Assembly (NCBI GenBank): GCA_005877615.1
Contig: VBOD01000105.1
Coordinates: 1-45,072 of the forward strand
DNA length: 45,072 nucleotides
Source of the DNA: Nitrospirota bacterium
Lineage (GTDB): Bacteria > Nitrospirota > Nitrospiria > Nitrospirales > NS-4
Direction of reading: 5' to 3'
The notes beneath the pieces are model-generated. The model did not search any database, had not been told where the DNA came from, and was given only the letters and a program-made list of their open reading frames with translations. Numbering within the stretch: the first letter of the stretch is position 1; each line of letters starts with the position of its first letter. Made by a program: the position numbers and the translations under genes. This document shows positions 32,040 through 40,606 of the stretch, piece after piece.

Positions 32040-33440
32040 CTATCCTATCACGACCCGTGCTTCCGGGTACCGGTACCGCAAATCCTCGTGGCTCTTGACG
32101 GCAAAGAGGCCAACGGTCAGAGGACCCAACCGCCCCAGAAACATCGTGATGATGATGATGAACTTGCCGAAATCGCTGAACAATGCCGACAGGCTCAGCA
32201 CGCCGCCGTCTCCGGTGGACAGCCCCACAGTCCCGGCCGCCGACGCGACCTCGAACATAATCCCGATGAACTTCTGGCTCTCTAAGTACGACAGCCCCAT
32301 GGTAAACGCGGTGACAAGCCCGAAGGCGAGAGCGGAGAGCACGAACGCTTTGTGGACGATCTCCTGGGGAATCCGCCGGTGGAACATCATGACATCGGCT
32401 CGCCCCTTCAACGTCGCCCAGATCGCCGCGCAGATGATCCCGAACGTCGTCGTCTTAATCCCGCCTCCAGTCCCGCCCGGCGAGGCCCCGACGATCATCA
32501 AGAGGATGAGGAAATAGAGCGTGGCGGTGCCGACGAGCCCGATATCGATCGTGTTAAACCCTGCCGTTCTGGCCGAGATGGAATGAAAGTAGGCCACGAG
32601 GACCTGATCGCCGAAGGGCATCGGCGCCAGCGTCTTTTCATTCTGAACCTCAAAGGCCCAAATCCCGACCGTTCCTCCGACAATCAGCAACACCGAAACC
32701 AGCACAGCCAGCTTGGTATGGGTCGACAGGCGAAACCGGTGGCCACGCAGATTCTCCAAGATATCTCGGTAGACGAGAAATCCGATCCCGCCCAACACGA
32801 TCAGCGTCGTGATCGTCAGGTTGATGGTCAGGTCCGTCCGGTACGCCCGCAAGGTGAAATTCTCGGAGAACAGGGAGAACCCGGCGTTGTTGAAAGCCGA
32901 GACCGCATGGAAGATCCCGAAGTAGAGGGCGCGCAGGACGTCCATTTCAACGGAGAATCGGGCCGCAAGGATCAGCGCCCCGACGCCTTCCACGATGAGC
33001 GTGATCGTCACGATGACCTTCACAAACCGCACGAGACCCTCCATGCTCAACGTGTTCAGCACTTCCATCATCATCATGCGCTCCCGCAGGCCGATGCGGC
33101 GGCCCAGCGCCAGCAGCAGGAGCGTGGCGGTCGCTGAGTAGCCGAGCCCTCCTATCTGCATGCCCAGAAGGATGACGAGTTGACCGAACAGCGTGAAATC
33201 TTTCGGGGTGTCCAGGACGATCAAACCCGTGACGCAGACCGCCGACGTCATGGTGAAGAGCGCGTCCACGAACCGGATGCCCGGGCCCGTCGTGGCAAAG
33301 GGGAGCATCAGGAAGAGCGTGCCGACCAGAATCAGGGCCAAAAATGCCCCGACCACAATCTGAGTGCTGGTGTACCGGGACTCGCGGGCCCAGTCCAAGG
33401 CCTTTCTGGTCACCCCGCGATAAGTCAGCGCCTGCTCCAT
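32040..33440 (-). CDS. trkH: TrkH/KtrB-family potassium uptake membrane subunit
   Basis: Polytopic channel-like cation transporter of 466 residues. The four pseudo-repeated pore loops with selectivity-filter glycines are visible: SAVCVTGLIVLDT, SAFNNAGFSLFS, SARTAGFNTIDIG and ASAAGTVGLSTGD. The intramembrane gating loop GASPGGTGGGIKTTTFG is also present. It should assemble with the neighbouring RCK subunit to import potassium. No Shine-Dalgarno is obvious before the ATG at 33440. It comes 11 nt after the slipin stop, so translation may depend on coupling. Confidence 0.94.
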   Translation of the reverse strand: MEQALTYRGVTRKALDWARESRYTSTQIVVGAFLALILVGTLFLMLPFATTGPGIRFVDALFTMTSAVCVTGLIVLDTPKDFTLFGQLVILLGMQIGGLGYSATATLLLLALGRRIGLRERMMMMEVLNTLSMEGLVRFVKVIVTITLIVEGVGALILAARFSVEMDVLRALYFGIFHAVSAFNNAGFSLFSENFTLRAYRTDLTINLTITTLIVLGGIGFLVYRDILENLRGHRFRLSTHTKLAVLVSVLLIVGGTVGIWAFEVQNEKTLAPMPFGDQVLVAYFHSISARTAGFNTIDIGLVGTATLYFLILLMIVGASPGGTGGGIKTTTFGIICAAIWATLKGRADVMMFHRRIPQEIVHKAFVLSALAFGLVTAFTMGLSYLESQKFIGIMFEVASAAGTVGLSTGDGGVLSLSALFSDFGKFIIIITMFLGRLGPLTVGLFAVKSHEDLRYRYPEARVVIG

Positions 33441-33451
33441 GAACGGGATGA

Positions 33452-34201
33452 TCAGGGCTTTTTCATGGCCTGGATGAAGGGGGACAGGATGTCGATGGGA
33501 ATGGGAAAGATCGTCGTCGAGTTCTTCTCGGACGCCACCTCCACGAGCGTCTGGAGGAACCGCAGCTGCAGGGCTGTGGGGTTCCGCGAAATGATTTCGG
33601 CGGCCTCGTAGAGCTTCTGCGCAGCCTGGAACTCTCCTTCGGCATGGATCACCTTGGCGCGTCGCTCACGCTCGGCCTCGGCCTGCTTGGCAATGGCGCG
33701 GAGCATCTCCGGCGGCAGGTCCACGTTCTTGACCTCCACCACCGAGACTTTGACCCCCCACGGCTCGGTCTGCTGATCAATGATCCGCTGGAGCTCTATG
33801 TTGATCTGTTCCCTCTTGGACAGCAGTTCGTCCAACTGGCTCTGGCCCAGCACACTCCGCAGGGTCGTCTGGGCGATCTGGGAGGTCGAATACAGGTAAT
33901 CCTGCACGGCGAGGATCGCCTGCTGGGGATCCACCACGCGAAAGAAGATGACGGCAGTGACCTTGACCGACACGTTGTCGCGGGTGATCACGTCCTGCGC
34001 CGGCACCTCTATCGTCACGGTCTGGAGATTCACCCGGAGCATTTTCTGAACAACCGGGATCACGATGATGAGACCCGGCCCCTTGACCGTTTGAAACTTT
34101 CCCAAGAAGAAGATCACCCCGCGCTCGTACTCCATCAGGATTTTAATGCTGTTATAGATAATGGCGGCCACCAGAACAAGTGGGATGAGATACGGTATCA
34201 T
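33452..34201 (-). CDS. Slipin/stomatin-like SPFH-domain protein
   Basis: A 249-residue membrane-anchored SPFH protein. An N-terminal hydrophobic hairpin ([20 protein letters not shown]) precedes the SPFH core: [39 protein letters not shown] and [22 protein letters not shown] charged coiled coil ([20 protein letters not shown]) and a C-terminal segment follow. Stomatins cluster in membrane microdomains and can be cleaved by the NfeD-class protease encoded next door. The track uses a TTG at 34207; the ATG at 34201 has GAGGAG 6 nt upstream and is preferred. Confidence 0.93.
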   Translation of the reverse strand: MIPYLIPLVLVAAIIYNSIKILMEYERGVIFFLGKFQTVKGPGLIIVIPVVQKMLRVNLQTVTIEVPAQDVITRDNVSVKVTAVIFFRVVDPQQAILAVQDYLYSTSQIAQTTLRSVLGQSQLDELLSKREQINIELQRIIDQQTEPWGVKVSVVEVKNVDLPPEMLRAIAKQAEAERERRAKVIHAEGEFQAAQKLYEAAEIISRNPTALQLRFLQTLVEVASEKNSTTIFPIPIDILSPFIQAMKKP

Positions 34202-34220
34202 CGACAACTCCTCTCGTGGA

Positions 34221-35558
34221 TTACTTGCGGTGTGGTCGCACGGTCAGGGTGAGGCCGGCGACGGCCTTCACTTCGGCTTCTTCGCCTTCTCGGAGCGGCT
34301 CCTCGCTGACCGCGTCCCAGATCTCCCCCTGCAGGAACACCTTCCCACGCGGGGCCAGATCGGTCTTGGCGACGGCGATGCTGCCGACCATGCCCTCGGG
34401 CCCCGTCACCGGCCGGCGTAACTGGGACTTCACGGCCATCCCGACCACGACCATGAGCAGGGCACTAAAGGTCACCACCGTTGGGATGATGACGGACAGG
34501 GACACCTTCAGAAACGGCGCGTCGGTCTTCACCAGCAAGAGGGCCCCCAGGACCATCGAGGCTATTCCCCCCAGGCTCAGAAGGCCGTAGCTCATCACCT
34601 TGATCTCGAGGATGAACAACACAATGCCCAGGAGGAGGAGCAGCACGCCCGCGTAGTTGATCGGCAGGGTCTGCAGGGAATAAAAGGCCAGGATGAGGCT
34701 AATGGCCCCGACGATCCCGGGCAGGATGGCGCCCGGATTGTACAACTCCGCGAGCAGCCCGATGGTGCCCAAGGTCATGAGGATGAACGCAATGTTCGGA
34801 TCGCTCAGGGCTTTGAGCGCTTCGAGCCGCCAGCCCATGGGGCTCTCCTTCAGCCGTGCCCCCTTCGTCCGGAGCACGACCTTGCCGGCGCCCGTCACGA
34901 TCTCCCGGCCATCCACGGCCGACAGCAGAGACGGCACGTCGTCCGCAATCAGGTCGATCACTTTCAACGACAAGGCTTCCTTCTCCGTCACCGACACGCT
35001 CTTGCGTACCGCATCCTCCGCCCACTTGACGTTTCGCCCCCGCTTCTCGGCGATGGACTTGATATAGGCTGCGGCATCGTTCTCCACCTTGACCTTCATC
35101 ACAGCGTCCATCTCACCACCTCCCATCGCCACGGGATGGGCCGCGCCCACGTTCGTGCCGGGCGCCATGGCCGCAATGTGCGCGGAATAGAGGATGAACA
35201 CCCCCGCCGAAGCTGCCCTCCCGCCGCTCGGCGCGACATAGACGATTACCGGGATCGGGGAGGCCGTGATGTCCTTAATGATCAGTCGCATGGAGGTATC
35301 GAGCCCGCCTGGCGTGTCCAGGCGAAGGACGACGGCCACGGCCCCCGCCTCCTGGGCGTCCGTCAGTACGCGATTGAAGTATTCGGCGGTCACCGGATTG
35401 ATCACGCCCTCATAGGTCCCCACGTACACAGTCCCTGGTGCGCTGTCTTCAGACTTGCCAAACCCGGCCGACGCTGACAGAAGAAAACAGCCGCTGAGAA
35501 GGAGAGAAACCGTGAATCGGAGGGATGGCAGATGAGAGGCCTGTGGTCTGCTTGCCAT
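34221..35558 (-). CDS. Long-form NfeD protein (ClpP-class membrane serine protease plus NfeD domain)
   Basis: 445 residues. The N-terminus has a signal sequence with LLLSGC that could also be a lipobox. The ClpP-like protease domain contains [19 protein letters not shown] and the catalytic Ser in [16 protein letters not shown]. The general-base Lys is expected in the region around [18 protein letters not shown]. Four or five transmembrane helices ([24 protein letters not shown] onward) and a C-terminal OB-fold NfeD domain ([28 protein letters not shown]) follow. This is the PH1510 type, which cleaves the stomatin encoded just downstream. It heads the operon from a TTGACA-N17-TACGAT promoter. 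Confidence 0.92.
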   Translation of the reverse strand: MASRPQASHLPSLRFTVSLLLSGCFLLSASAGFGKSEDSAPGTVYVGTYEGVINPVTAEYFNRVLTDAQEAGAVAVVLRLDTPGGLDTSMRLIIKDITASPIPVIVYVAPSGGRAASAGVFILYSAHIAAMAPGTNVGAAHPVAMGGGEMDAVMKVKVENDAAAYIKSIAEKRGRNVKWAEDAVRKSVSVTEKEALSLKVIDLIADDVPSLLSAVDGREIVTGAGKVVLRTKGARLKESPMGWRLEALKALSDPNIAFILMTLGTIGLLAELYNPGAILPGIVGAISLILAFYSLQTLPINYAGVLLLLLGIVLFILEIKVMSYGLLSLGGIASMVLGALLLVKTDAPFLKVSLSVIIPTVVTFSALLMVVVGMAVKSQLRRPVTGPEGMVGSIAVAKTDLAPRGKVFLQGEIWDAVSEEPLREGEEAEVKAVAGLTLTVRPHRK

Positions 35559-35578
35559 GATCAGTTCAGCCTAGAGGT

Positions 35579-35607
35579 ATCGTAGTCTCCACCCCCTACC
35601 CTGTCAA
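35579..35607 (-). promoter_or_regulatory. Predicted promoter of the nfeD-slipin-trkH-trkA operon
   Basis: TTGACA (35607-35602), a 17-bp spacer and TACGAT (35584-35579) lie 20 nt before the nfeD ATG. The predicted leader is about 13 nt without a clear Shine-Dalgarno. The -35 is perfect and the spacing ideal. Confidence 0.65.
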
Positions 35608-35626
35608 GGAGAGGCGAAACCGAGCG

Positions 35627-37804
35627 CTACCGCCTGACGGCGCGCAGCCGGGCAAGCAGATCGTGAACCTTTTGGGTCTCATCCGACGAGAGCGAGGTCT
35701 GCCCGAAGCGAACCTGGTAATAGAGGTCGGTCAGGGGACGCACGAAGGGGGCAGCGTCCCGCCATTCGCGCGCCACCTGTCGGGCGAATTCCAGCGGGGT
35801 TGCCCCAGGGGACTTCGGCAGCCCGCGGATTTCCAAGATCCGCAGCATCCGGGTATAGAGCTGGATGGCAGCGACTTGCCGGGGTGTGCGGGGATCCAGC
35901 TGCTGCTGTCGGCGCCCATGCCCGCGCAAGAGCACGGCGAGGACCATGCCGATTACGAGCGTGCCAGCCGCCAGTCCTATTGCGAGGGCCCACCCACCCG
36001 CGTGCGCCAATTCGACCAGCCAGGCCCGCGCAGACGCCAGTCCACGCGTGACGGTTGACACGAAGTCGGACACTTCCGAGCGCACCTTCTCGCTCCGATC
36101 CCGGAGCGACTTTGCCACCGCCATTTGATCGCGGAAGCTGTACTGGACCACATAGCGGTCCCACCGGAGCCGGATCGAGTCCACGATTTTGCCGATGTTC
36201 CACCATACCCAGGAAGGCACAGCGGCGGGCACAGAGGGCGTCGGGTCAAACGTCACCCAGCCAGAGCGGGGGAAATACACCTCCACCCAAGCGTGCGCGT
36301 CCTGCTGTCGGATCGTGTAGTAATTGCCGAAGTCGTTCCACACCCCAGGGAGAAATCCGGTGACCAGTCGCGCGGGGATCCCCAAGGTCCGGAGCAGCAC
36401 GACCATCGCCGTCGCATAGTGCTCGCAGTAGCCGGTCTTCCGGGTGAACAGGAAGTCGTCCACGGGGTCGGCCGACACGGTCGTGCCGACGTCGAGACTG
36501 TACTGGTAGCTCCGACGGAGGTGCTGCTCGATCGCCCGAGCCCTCCCGTACGGGGTGGACGCGCCGCTGGTCACATCGCGAGCGAACGCCGCCACGCGCG
36601 GGCTGGTGTCCGGCAACTGGAGGTAATGTTCCCGGATGATAGCAGGATAGGTGAAGGACGGCGCGACACGATCGGCTTCCAGCAGGCGACTGGGAATTGA
36701 GCGCACGCCGTACTGGAAGCGCGCGGAGGTCGGAAACGGTACGAAGAGCCCCCGCATCCCGTCCATCTGCACCACCACAAAATTGCCTTTGACTGACTCC
36801 ACAAACGACGCCCCGAACAACACGGTAGTATCGAGCGCCTCAATGAGGATCTCCTGACGCATCACGGCCGACTCTGGGACGGCCAGCGTCAGCTCGGAAG
36901 GCACCAGGAACCCCCCGTCAGGGGTGCGGCCCAGCAGCCGCCGGGCCGCCAACCGGTTGGCCCAGGAGCGGCCGTCATAGGTGTCGTAGGCCGCGCCTCG
37001 AAAGTACAGCCCCTCAGGAATCGGCGCTTTCTGGTCCGGTAGTTCGACTCGCATGACCACGGTGGGGTCGAGCTTGACCGCGCCGATGACCCCCAGATCC
37101 ACCTTTTCGGAAAATCCCGACGTGCGGATCAGGTCCACACGATTCTTCTGAAAGAACCCGGCCCCGATGCGCGGGATCAGAAAGAAAATGGCCATCGTCA
37201 GGCAGAAGGAGACCACCGCGATCCCGTTCGTTGCCCAGAAGAACTGCGCAGTGACCGGGCGCGGGATCGGAGAGGGATCATGCAATTCCTTCCCGGCCTG
37301 CACGGCCGCCCGCGCCTCTTCAGCCTCGTTTCTCAAATGATAGAGGATGAGCGTCCAGATCGCCGCGAACACGTAGGCGATGAACACGCCCGCGTACCAG
37401 AGGTCCACTGTCAGCGCCGCCGCAGCCAGGAGTTCCAGGAAACTGATCGCGTAGAGCTGCAGAAAGTCCTTGCGCTGTCGCAGATGAAAGAGCTTGATGC
37501 TCATCAGCAGGATCAGGAAATGCACGGCCGCCGGCAGGATGTCCCGGGAGATCAGCAGGAGATCCGCGCCGAAGAACACGAAGACCGCGATCAGGAACAC
37601 ATTCCAGGTGGCGCTTGAGAGGTTGGCGATCTGGCGGGCCAGCCGCTCTCCGGCGAACTCCATTGCCTGGGCCGCGCTCACGACCAGGCTGGCCAGACCT
37701 AGCAGGATCAACCCCCCGGGAATCTCACCGGTGAGCACGAGGCCCAGAAACCCGATGGCGGCCAACAGGATCGAGCTCACCGGAAACGCGCGTTCAAGAA
37801 TCAT
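35627..37804 (-). CDS. TgpA-type membrane transglutaminase (DUF3488-transglutaminase-DUF4129)
   Basis: 725 residues. An N-terminal block of about six transmembrane helices (DUF3488) ends near residue 210. A periplasmic region follows, with a transglutaminase-like triad: Cys460 in TRKTGYCEHYATAMV, His504 in QDAHAWVEVYFP and Asp520 in WVTFDPTPS. One more helix is near 609-630 (WALAIGLAAGTLVIGMVLAVLL), and the end is a cytoplasmic DUF4129 domain. The family resembles Pseudomonas TgpA, which is essential there, but the substrate is unknown. It overlaps the DUF58 gene by ATGA, forming the well-known moxR-DUF58-transglutaminase set. Confidence 0.93.
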   Translation of the reverse strand: MILERAFPVSSILLAAIGFLGLVLTGEIPGGLILLGLASLVVSAAQAMEFAGERLARQIANLSSATWNVFLIAVFVFFGADLLLISRDILPAAVHFLILLMSIKLFHLRQRKDFLQLYAISFLELLAAAALTVDLWYAGVFIAYVFAAIWTLILYHLRNEAEEARAAVQAGKELHDPSPIPRPVTAQFFWATNGIAVVSFCLTMAIFFLIPRIGAGFFQKNRVDLIRTSGFSEKVDLGVIGAVKLDPTVVMRVELPDQKAPIPEGLYFRGAAYDTYDGRSWANRLAARRLLGRTPDGGFLVPSELTLAVPESAVMRQEILIEALDTTVLFGASFVESVKGNFVVVQMDGMRGLFVPFPTSARFQYGVRSIPSRLLEADRVAPSFTYPAIIREHYLQLPDTSPRVAAFARDVTSGASTPYGRARAIEQHLRRSYQYSLDVGTTVSADPVDDFLFTRKTGYCEHYATAMVVLLRTLGIPARLVTGFLPGVWNDFGNYYTIRQQDAHAWVEVYFPRSGWVTFDPTPSVPAAVPSWVWWNIGKIVDSIRLRWDRYVVQYSFRDQMAVAKSLRDRSEKVRSEVSDFVSTVTRGLASARAWLVELAHAGGWALAIGLAAGTLVIGMVLAVLLRGHGRRQQQLDPRTPRQVAAIQLYTRMLRILEIRGLPKSPGATPLEFARQVAREWRDAAPFVRPLTDLYYQVRFGQTSLSSDETQKVHDLLARLRAVRR

Positions 37805-38913
37805 GGCCGTTCCCAGACGTGAAAGACCCGGCTTACACCCCGAGCCAGTCGTTGAATCGACGGGTCGGGCCAGGGTAGGACGACAAGAGTGATCTCGCCA
37901 CGCATCGTCCGCTCCCCCAGCATCCCGAAACCCTCGGGGGCGCTTGACGCCCCCCCCTCAGCCGGCGTCGGTGCGCAGAGCGCCAAGACGTGCATCATGT
38001 GGTAGAGATGCTCCTCCCCCACGCCGTGCAGGATCTCCTGCTCGCCGACCAGCAGGCTCATCGTAAATCCTTGTTCCTGAAAATAGGCCGCCAGGGAGGC
38101 CGTCAAGCTGACAGCCTGTTCGAAAAAGCGCTGGCCGTCTGCAGGGATGACCGTGGGCAACGCCAGGGTCACCTGTCGCAGATCCTCGGTCTCGGTCTCC
38201 CGCACCATCAACCGCGCCTGGCGCGCCGAGGTCTTCCAATGAATCATGCGCGAATCATCACCCGGGAGGTATTCCCGGAGGTTGTAAAGGCCGACCCCCT
38301 GTCCCCGCCGGGAGACGGCCTGGTCGTGCCCCAGCACGGCGAGGTCATGGAGGAAACCCTCCGGCAGCGGCCGCAGTTCAGGGTACACCACCAAGTCGGA
38401 GCTCAGGGGAACGTGCGCCGCCTTGATGAAGAGGCCGAAGGGAAAGCGCGTCTGGACTTTGAGCCCCTCGATCCGGTGCCGCCCTCGTCGTGGGAACAGG
38501 ATCGGATAGGACTGGATCACCGAGGCGCCGGCCGGTAGGTGTAGGACATGGACGCCCCGGTCCACGCTCTTGCCTTCGACGACGTCCAGGACGCGGAGCG
38601 AAAAGCTGGGCAACCGTGGCTTGCGGTTCGTGAGGGACAGCGCGATCAACGCCGGGCTGTTGGCGAAGACATGCTCAGGAATCCGGCGGCGAATGACAAG
38701 GTGACGCAGGCATTGCTCGGAGAGGATGCCGGACATGACGATAAGGCTGAGCATCATCGCCAGCAGCAGGTAGAGCAGGTTGTTTCCCGTGTTGAGCGCA
38801 GCGACCCCCACCGCGAGGGTCAACAGCAGGAACCGCACGCCCTCCGGCGTCAGGCGCAGGGACCGGTAGCGGTAGAACCAGCGGAAAAACTCGCGGATGC
38901 GTTCGAACCGCAT
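37801..38913 (-). CDS. DUF58 domain protein
   Basis: 370 residues. Two hydrophobic helices at about residues 26-63 (FLLLTLAVGVAALNTGNNLLYLLLAMMLSLIVMSG, in part) anchor it. The DUF58 signature LYNLREYLPGDDSRMIHWKTSARQARLMVRE is present, followed by a vWA-like region. DUF58 proteins almost always neighbour a MoxR AAA ATPase and are presumed clients or partners in a chaperone-like assembly. It begins 5 nt after moxR with no obvious ribosome-binding site and ends in a 4-nt overlap with the transglutaminase gene. Confidence 0.93.
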   Translation of the reverse strand: MRFERIREFFRWFYRYRSLRLTPEGVRFLLLTLAVGVAALNTGNNLLYLLLAMMLSLIVMSGILSEQCLRHLVIRRRIPEHVFANSPALIALSLTNRKPRLPSFSLRVLDVVEGKSVDRGVHVLHLPAGASVIQSYPILFPRRGRHRIEGLKVQTRFPFGLFIKAAHVPLSSDLVVYPELRPLPEGFLHDLAVLGHDQAVSRRGQGVGLYNLREYLPGDDSRMIHWKTSARQARLMVRETETEDLRQVTLALPTVIPADGQRFFEQAVSLTASLAAYFQEQGFTMSLLVGEQEILHGVGEEHLYHMMHVLALCAPTPAEGGASSAPEGFGMLGERTMRGEITLVVLPWPDPSIQRLARGVSRVFHVWERP

Positions 38914-38918
38914 GCGGG

Positions 38919-39860
38919 CTATAGCGGGACGGGGACCGACTCCACGACTTCCTGGATGACCCGCTCGGCCTCTTCCGAGCGATGCCCGCGCGAGCCCTGG
39001 CTCGTCTTCAGCATCACGCGGTGCGCGAGGACCATCGGCGCTAACTCCTTGATGTCGTCGGGCAGGCAGTAGTCCCGCTGGCGGACAAGGGCGAGGGCCT
39101 TGGCCGTTTTATGGAGCGCCATCGCCCCGCGCGGGCTGACCCCCAGCATCAAGAGGGCACTGCGGCGGGTCGCCGCGATGATGGCCAGGAGGTACTCCAT
39201 CAGGCTGTCGTCGAGCCGGACTTTCTCGACCCGCTCCTGCAGATCCAAGACCTCCTGGGTCGTCAGCACAGGCTCTAGTTCGTCGGCCGGGTGCAGCAAT
39301 TGTGGGCGGTCCAGCACTTTCTTCTCGTCGGCCCGGTCTGGGTAGCCGATCCGGATCCGCATCATGAAGCGATCGAGCTGCGACTCCGGCAGAGGGAACG
39401 TCCCGTGGTATTCCCACGGGTTCTGCGTGGCGATCACCATGAACGGCCGGGGAAGCGGGTAGGTCTGGCTGTCCACGGACACCTGGGCGTCGTTCATCGC
39501 TTCCAGGAGGCTGCTCTGCGTCTTGGGCGTGGTGCGGTTGATCTCGTCCGCAAGCACGATGTGTGCGAAGATGGGCCCCGACTTGAACTCGAACGTCTGC
39601 TTCTGTTGATGGAAGACTGAGACTCCCAGGATGTCGGCCGGGAGCAGGTCGCTCGTGAACTGGATTCGCCGAAAGGAGCAGCCCAGGGAGCGGGCAAGGC
39701 TGTGGGCCAGCGTGGTCTTCCCCACTCCGGGCACATCTTCGATGAGAAGATGCCCGCGCGCCAGCAGGGCCACCACTGCCATCTCGACCACCGCGGGCTT
39801 GCCCTTGATGACCCGTTCGATGTTGCTTCTCAAGGCCTGAATCTTGTGGCCTGCGTCCAT
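38919..39860 (-). CDS. MoxR-family AAA+ ATPase
   Basis: Cytoplasmic AAA+ ATPase of 313 residues. Walker A is LIEDVPGVGKTTLAHSLARS, the MoxR insert is FTSDLLPADILGVSVFHQQ, Walker B is HIVLADEINRTTPKTQSSLLEAM, and sensor 1 is VIATQNPWEYHGTFPLPESQLDRFMMRI (in part). The C-terminal lid domain includes LGVSPRGAMALHKTAKALAL. MoxR ATPases act as chaperones in maturation of membrane or metal-containing complexes. It is the first gene of the trio. The -10 box ends 9 nt before the ATG and there is no Shine-Dalgarno, so it may be translated from a nearly leaderless mRNA. Confidence 0.95.
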   Translation of the reverse strand: MDAGHKIQALRSNIERVIKGKPAVVEMAVVALLARGHLLIEDVPGVGKTTLAHSLARSLGCSFRRIQFTSDLLPADILGVSVFHQQKQTFEFKSGPIFAHIVLADEINRTTPKTQSSLLEAMNDAQVSVDSQTYPLPRPFMVIATQNPWEYHGTFPLPESQLDRFMMRIRIGYPDRADEKKVLDRPQLLHPADELEPVLTTQEVLDLQERVEKVRLDDSLMEYLLAIIAATRRSALLMLGVSPRGAMALHKTAKALALVRQRDYCLPDDIKELAPMVLAHRVMLKTSQGSRGHRSEEAERVIQEVVESVPVPL

Positions 39861-39869
39861 AATTTGGCG

Positions 39870-39898
39870 AGTCTAACAGAGCCTTCGGAAGCGGTCAA
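39870..39898 (-). promoter_or_regulatory. Predicted promoter of the moxR-DUF58-transglutaminase operon
   Basis: TTGACC (39898-39893), a 17-bp spacer and TAGACT (39875-39870) are followed by only 9 nt before the moxR ATG. Transcription should start within about 3 nt of the start codon. The 112-bp divergent region also carries the glycosylase promoter; the two -35 boxes are 18 bp apart. Confidence 0.7.
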
Positions 39899-39916
39899 TT
39901 TTCTGGAAAAATCGGA

Positions 39917-39945
39917 TTGACTTCGTCATAACTGACACCTATCAT
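39917..39945 (+). promoter_or_regulatory. Predicted promoter of the uracil-DNA glycosylase gene
   Basis: TTGACT (39917-39922), a 17-bp spacer and TATCAT (39940-39945) give a strong sigma-70 match. The start codon GTG is 27 nt further, with no Shine-Dalgarno, so the leader would be about 20 nt. Confidence 0.65.
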
Positions 39946-39972
39946 GCAATCCACCCAACCCTGAAACCCATC

Positions 39973-40563
39973 GTGACGCTCCAGGAACTCCACGATTCCA
40001 TCAAGGACTGTCAACGCTGCCGCCTGGCGTCCGGGCGGACTCAGGTGGTCTTCGGGACCGGGAACCCCCATGCGAAGATCATGTTTGTCGGCGAGGCCCC
40101 CGGCTTCTACGAAGACAAGCAAGGCATCCCCTTCGTCGGCGCGGCCGGGAAGCTGCTGAACGAGCTGCTGGAAGGGGCCGGCCTCTCCCGAGACGACGTC
40201 TACATCGCCAACGTGATCAAGTGCCGTCCGCCGGACAACCGCGACCCGATGACGGACGAGGTCGAGACCTGCAAGCCATTCCTACTTCAGCAGATCGAGC
40301 TGATCAAGCCGAAGGTCGTCTGTACGCTCGGCAACTTCGCCATGCAGACGCTGCTGGGTAAGAAGGTCGGCATCATGAAGGTGCGCGGGCAATCGTTTCA
40401 GGTCAAGGACTTCTTCGTCTTCCCCATGCTCCACCCCGCCGCTGCGTTGCATCAGGGCAACCTGAACGAGCCGCTCCGGGAAGACTTCCGCAAGCTCAAG
40501 GCCTTCCTGGACCGCCAGCAAGAGCCAGTCCCGCCGGTCGAACAGATGAACCTGTTCGGGTAA
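39973..40563 (+). CDS. Family 4 uracil-DNA glycosylase (4Fe-4S)
   Basis: Removes uracil from DNA in base excision repair, 196 residues. Four Cys ligate the Fe-S cluster: C13 and C16 (KDCQRCRLA), C84 (VIKCRPPDNR) and C100 (VETCKPF), with the family 4 spacing. Motif A is GEAPGFYEDKQGIPFVGAAG and the second active-site loop is PMLHPAAALH. The C-terminus ends in QMNLFG, which resembles the bacterial sliding-clamp binding pentapeptide. The gene starts with a GTG; an upstream ATG frame closes after six codons. It is divergent from moxR. Confidence 0.95.
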   Translation: MTLQELHDSIKDCQRCRLASGRTQVVFGTGNPHAKIMFVGEAPGFYEDKQGIPFVGAAGKLLNELLEGAGLSRDDVYIANVIKCRPPDNRDPMTDEVETCKPFLLQQIELIKPKVVCTLGNFAMQTLLGKKVGIMKVRGQSFQVKDFFVFPMLHPAAALHQGNLNEPLREDFRKLKAFLDRQQEPVPPVEQMNLFG

Positions 40564-40571
40564 TAAGGGGG

Positions 40572-40600
40572 TTGACAAGGCCTGCCTTCGTATCTATCTG
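40572..40600 (+). promoter_or_regulatory. Predicted promoter giving a leaderless mRNA for the DUF6573-like gene
   Basis: TTGACA (40572-40577), a 17-bp spacer and TATCTG (40595-40600) are followed by 6 nt and then the ATG, whose A is at the expected transcription start. The -35 box lies 9 nt after the glycosylase stop. No Shine-Dalgarno is present. Confidence 0.6.
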
Positions 40601-40606
40601 TCAGGC

